Positions 5,609-7,578 of a stretch of DNA of 7,578 nucleotides are shown in pieces. The DNA comes from Clostridia bacterium (GTDB lineage: Bacteria > Bacillota_A > Clostridia > Oscillospirales > Acutalibacteraceae). Under the pieces are notes generated by a model. It was given only the letters and a program-made list of their open reading frames with translations, ran no database searches and had not been told where the DNA came from. Location: assembly GCA_017547865.1 (NCBI GenBank), contig JAFYOA010000325.1, positions 1 to 7,578 of the forward strand. Reading direction: 5' to 3'. Numbering within the stretch: position 1 is the stretch's first letter; every line of letters begins with the position of its first letter. A program made the translations under genes and the position numbers.

Positions 5609-7126
5609 ATGTTCGACCGTGCTTCGGGCGTGCTGCTGCACGTTTCTTCTTTGCCGGGCGATTACGGTATCGGCGGGTTTGGCGCTGCCACCCGCGCGTT
5701 TATCAATACATTGCACGATGCAGGCTGCTCTTACTGGCAGGTGCTGCCCTTTGGCCCCACCGACCAGTGGAATTCCCCCTACTCCGGTTATTCCGCCTTT
5801 GCGGGCAACCCCTATTTTATCGATTTGGAAACGCTGTACGAGGAAGGCCTGCTGACCTCTGCGGAGCTGGAAGCCGAGCGCAGCGATAACCCCTACACCG
5901 CCCAGTTTGAAAAGCTGGCCAAAACCCGCCGGGCCACGCTGAAAAAAGCCTTTGCCCGCGCCGGTGCCGCCGAGCTGGACCGTGTGCGTGCTTACGCAAA
6001 AGCCCAGGAAGACTGGCTGCCGGATTACGCCCTGTTTATGGCCCTGGGTCATGTGCTGCAGGAGAGTGACTGGCGCAAGTGGCCCCTGCCGCTGCGGCAT
6101 TATGAACCCGCCGCCTGCAAAGAGGCCGCCGAAACTTATGCCGATGAAGTGCTGTTTGAGTGCTTTATGCAGTACAAATTTGCCGAACAGTGGGCGGGCG
6201 TGCACGCCTATGCCGCCGACTGCGGTGTGGAGATCATCGGCGACATGCCTATGTATGTCTCTTTGAACAGCGCCGATGTGTGGAGCCACCCGGATCTGTT
6301 TGACGTGAACGAAGACGGTGAGCCGAAGAATGTGGCGGGCGTGCCGCCGGATTACTTCAGCGAAGACGGGCAGAAGTGGGGCAACCCCCTGTACCGCTGG
6401 GACCGCATGAAAGCAGACGGCTACCGCTGGTGGATCCGCCGCCTGAAGCGTTCTCTGCATCTGTTCGATGTGGTTCGTATCGATCATTTCCGCGCTTTTT
6501 CTGCCTATTGGGCTGTGCCCGCTGAGGCAGAGACCGCCAAGGAAGGCCAGTGGAACCCCGGCCCCGGAATGGATTTCTTCAATGCGCTGTTTGCCGCTTT
6601 TGGCGACCGCACCCCTAAGATCATCGCCGAAGACCTGGGCCTCATCGACAAGGCTGTGGTGGACCTGCGGGAAGAAACCGGTTTCCCCGGTATGCGCGTA
6701 ATGCAGTTCGGCTTTATCGATGCTTCCGATAACATTCACCTGCCCCATAACTACGAGCGAAACTGTGTGGCCTATACCGGCACCCACGATAACAATACGA
6801 TTTTTGGCTGGCTGTGGGAAGTGCTGCCCCACCAGCGCAAGTTTGCACTGGATTACTGCCACTACACCGGCACCGGTGAAGACTGGCAGCAGGGCGGCTA
6901 CGACAGCCCCTCCTGCCGTGCGCTGATCACCGCCCTGTGGCAGAGCAGTGCAGCCCTGGCCATTGTGCCCTTCCAGGATCTGTGCGGCTTTGGCAAGGAT
7001 ACACGCATTAACGTGCCCGGTGTGGCCGAAGGCAACTGGGCGTACCGCATTACAGAGGATAACCTGGATGCAATGGATACCCGCTGGCTGCACGACCTGA
7101 ACGTGCTGTATAAGCGCGGGAAATAA
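5609..7126 (+). CDS. malQ: 4-alpha-glucanotransferase (amylomaltase, GH77)
   Basis: A 505-residue, full-length cytoplasmic GH77 enzyme that transfers alpha-1,4-glucan segments between maltodextrins and releases glucose, as part of maltose/maltodextrin or glycogen use. The start RASGVLLHVSSLPGDYGIG and the substrate loop QVLPFGPTDQWNSPYSGYSA are family signatures. GDMPMYVSLNSADVW (211-225), NVAGVPPDYFSEDGQKWGNP (241-260) and a gapless core follow. Catalytic residues by homology are the nucleophile D292 in VVRIDHFRAF, the acid/base E341 in IIAEDLG, and the transition-state stabiliser D394 in YTGTHDN. The C-terminal FQDLCGFGKDTRINVPGVAEGNWAYR is intact, so the enzyme should be active. AAAGGA at 5596-5601 lies seven nt before the ATG; the ATG at 5601 is in another frame. 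It has its own promoter, and the next gene follows after 33 nt without a terminator. No other glycan gene is within the window. Confidence 0.97.
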   Translation: MFDRASGVLLHVSSLPGDYGIGGFGAATRAFINTLHDAGCSYWQVLPFGPTDQWNSPYSGYSAFAGNPYFIDLETLYEEGLLTSAELEAERSDNPYTAQFEKLAKTRRATLKKAFARAGAAELDRVRAYAKAQEDWLPDYALFMALGHVLQESDWRKWPLPLRHYEPAACKEAAETYADEVLFECFMQYKFAEQWAGVHAYAADCGVEIIGDMPMYVSLNSADVWSHPDLFDVNEDGEPKNVAGVPPDYFSEDGQKWGNPLYRWDRMKADGYRWWIRRLKRSLHLFDVVRIDHFRAFSAYWAVPAEAETAKEGQWNPGPGMDFFNALFAAFGDRTPKIIAEDLGLIDKAVVDLREETGFPGMRVMQFGFIDASDNIHLPHNYERNCVAYTGTHDNNTIFGWLWEVLPHQRKFALDYCHYTGTGEDWQQGGYDSPSCRALITALWQSSAALAIVPFQDLCGFGKDTRINVPGVAEGNWAYRITEDNLDAMDTRWLHDLNVLYKRGK

Positions 7127-7159
7127 ATTTTGGTTGAACCCGAGAAAAAGGAGCAAGCT

Positions 7160-7578
7160 ATGGCAAGAAGAAAACAAGAAATCAGTCTGCGTGAACGTGT
7201 AGCGCAGTGGGTGGAAGCTCCTTTCCGCCCGGTGGCGTTTGCTTTGCGCGATTTGCTGCGGAAAATGGACTTTGCCCCGGCGAAGCAGCTGGCAGAACGC
7301 TGCACCCCAAAAGCACTGCAGCGCGGATTGGCAAGCGTGTTGGTGTTTTTCGTGTGCCTGTGGGTGTTTTTCCAGGCAGTGCCCATGCTGGCCCCGGTGC
7401 GGCCGGCGGCCTATGCCCAGGAGACCCCGGAGCTGGTGAACACCGTTTCTTTCAGCACAGAGACCACCATGGAATCGCTGGAAATACAGTGGCAGCGCGG
7501 TCCGATCGAGGTGCGTCCCTACAGCGGCAATAATATTGTGGTGAACGAATTCGCCGAGCGCGGTTTGAAATCCGACGA
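7160..7578 (+). CDS. Single-pass membrane protein with probable DUF4097-like outer domain, 3' partial
   Basis: An open frame running off the right edge (139 codons visible, no stop). AAGGAG at 7148-7153, six nt before the ATG, supports the start. The first about 56 residues are basic and cytoplasmic (MARRKQEISLRERVAQWVEA, ending in RCTPKALQRGL), a membrane segment follows at about 57-78 (VLVFFVCLWVFFQAVPM), then an outer linker (RPAAYAQETPELVN). From about residue 105 the pattern ESLEIQWQRGPIEVRPYSGNNIVVNEF, with alternating hydrophobics and a GxIxV turn, resembles the start of a DUF4097 beta-strand repeat (bacterial adhesin-like) domain. Only one or two repeats are visible, so this is tentative. 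There is no terminator between malQ and this gene, so the two may be co-transcribed, but nothing ties it to maltodextrin metabolism. Confidence 0.72.
   Translation, partial: MARRKQEISLRERVAQWVEAPFRPVAFALRDLLRKMDFAPAKQLAERCTPKALQRGLASVLVFFVCLWVFFQAVPMLAPVRPAAYAQETPELVNTVSFSTETTMESLEIQWQRGPIEVRPYSGNNIVVNEFAERGLKSD

Noticed and set aside
5393..7177. Minus-strand open frame of 594 codons opposite malQ
   Set aside because: malQ has every catalytic motif on the + strand; the reverse frame is a composition shadow that also spans the 5479-5513 terminator.

Overview
The window most resembles a Gram-positive gut Clostridia of the Oscillospiraceae, with Faecalibacterium or a close relative as the best guess. 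This is inferred from the moderately high G+C, strong AGGAGG/AAAGGA-type ribosome binding sites, short hairpin-plus-T terminators, a biotin-domain-less carboxyltransferase alpha subunit, and an ECF sigma factor paired with a single-pass membrane protein starting with a VDDDLL-type motif. No rRNA, tRNA, CRISPR array, transposase or phage gene is visible. All supported genes are on the + strand.

Layout: (1) 1-902 is the 3' part of a carboxyltransferase (oxaloacetate decarboxylase / pyruvate carboxylase subunit B family), closed by a terminator. (2) 981-1325 is a small four-helix membrane protein of unknown function with its own terminator. (3) About 1363-1680 is a gene-free stretch packed with about ten consecutive inverted repeats, probably a structured intergenic repeat. 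(4) 1763-4020 is a three-gene operon: an ECF sigma factor, a probable membrane-anchored anti-sigma/sensor protein with an internally duplicated and very acidic outer domain, and a third membrane-anchored outer-surface protein, followed by a strong terminator. (5) 4236-5462 is a multi-pass membrane protein with an AgrC-like cytoplasmic region whose kinase motifs look degenerate; it has its own promoter and terminator and no response regulator beside it. (6) 5609-7126 is malQ (4-alpha-glucanotransferase) with its own promoter, followed after 33 nt, without a terminator, by (7) the start of a single-pass membrane protein (7160 to window end) whose outer part looks like a DUF4097-type beta-strand repeat protein.

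How the genes work together: the clearest functional unit is the sigma / anti-sigma / surface-protein operon, which looks like an envelope-sensing switch. The AgrC-like protein is a second candidate sensor but is transcribed separately. The carboxyltransferase (C3/C4-acid metabolism) and MalQ (maltodextrin use) are ordinary metabolic genes. The most novel parts are the duplicated acidic ectodomain of the anti-sigma candidate, the apparent orphan pseudokinase and the hairpin array; none amounts to a demonstrated new system.
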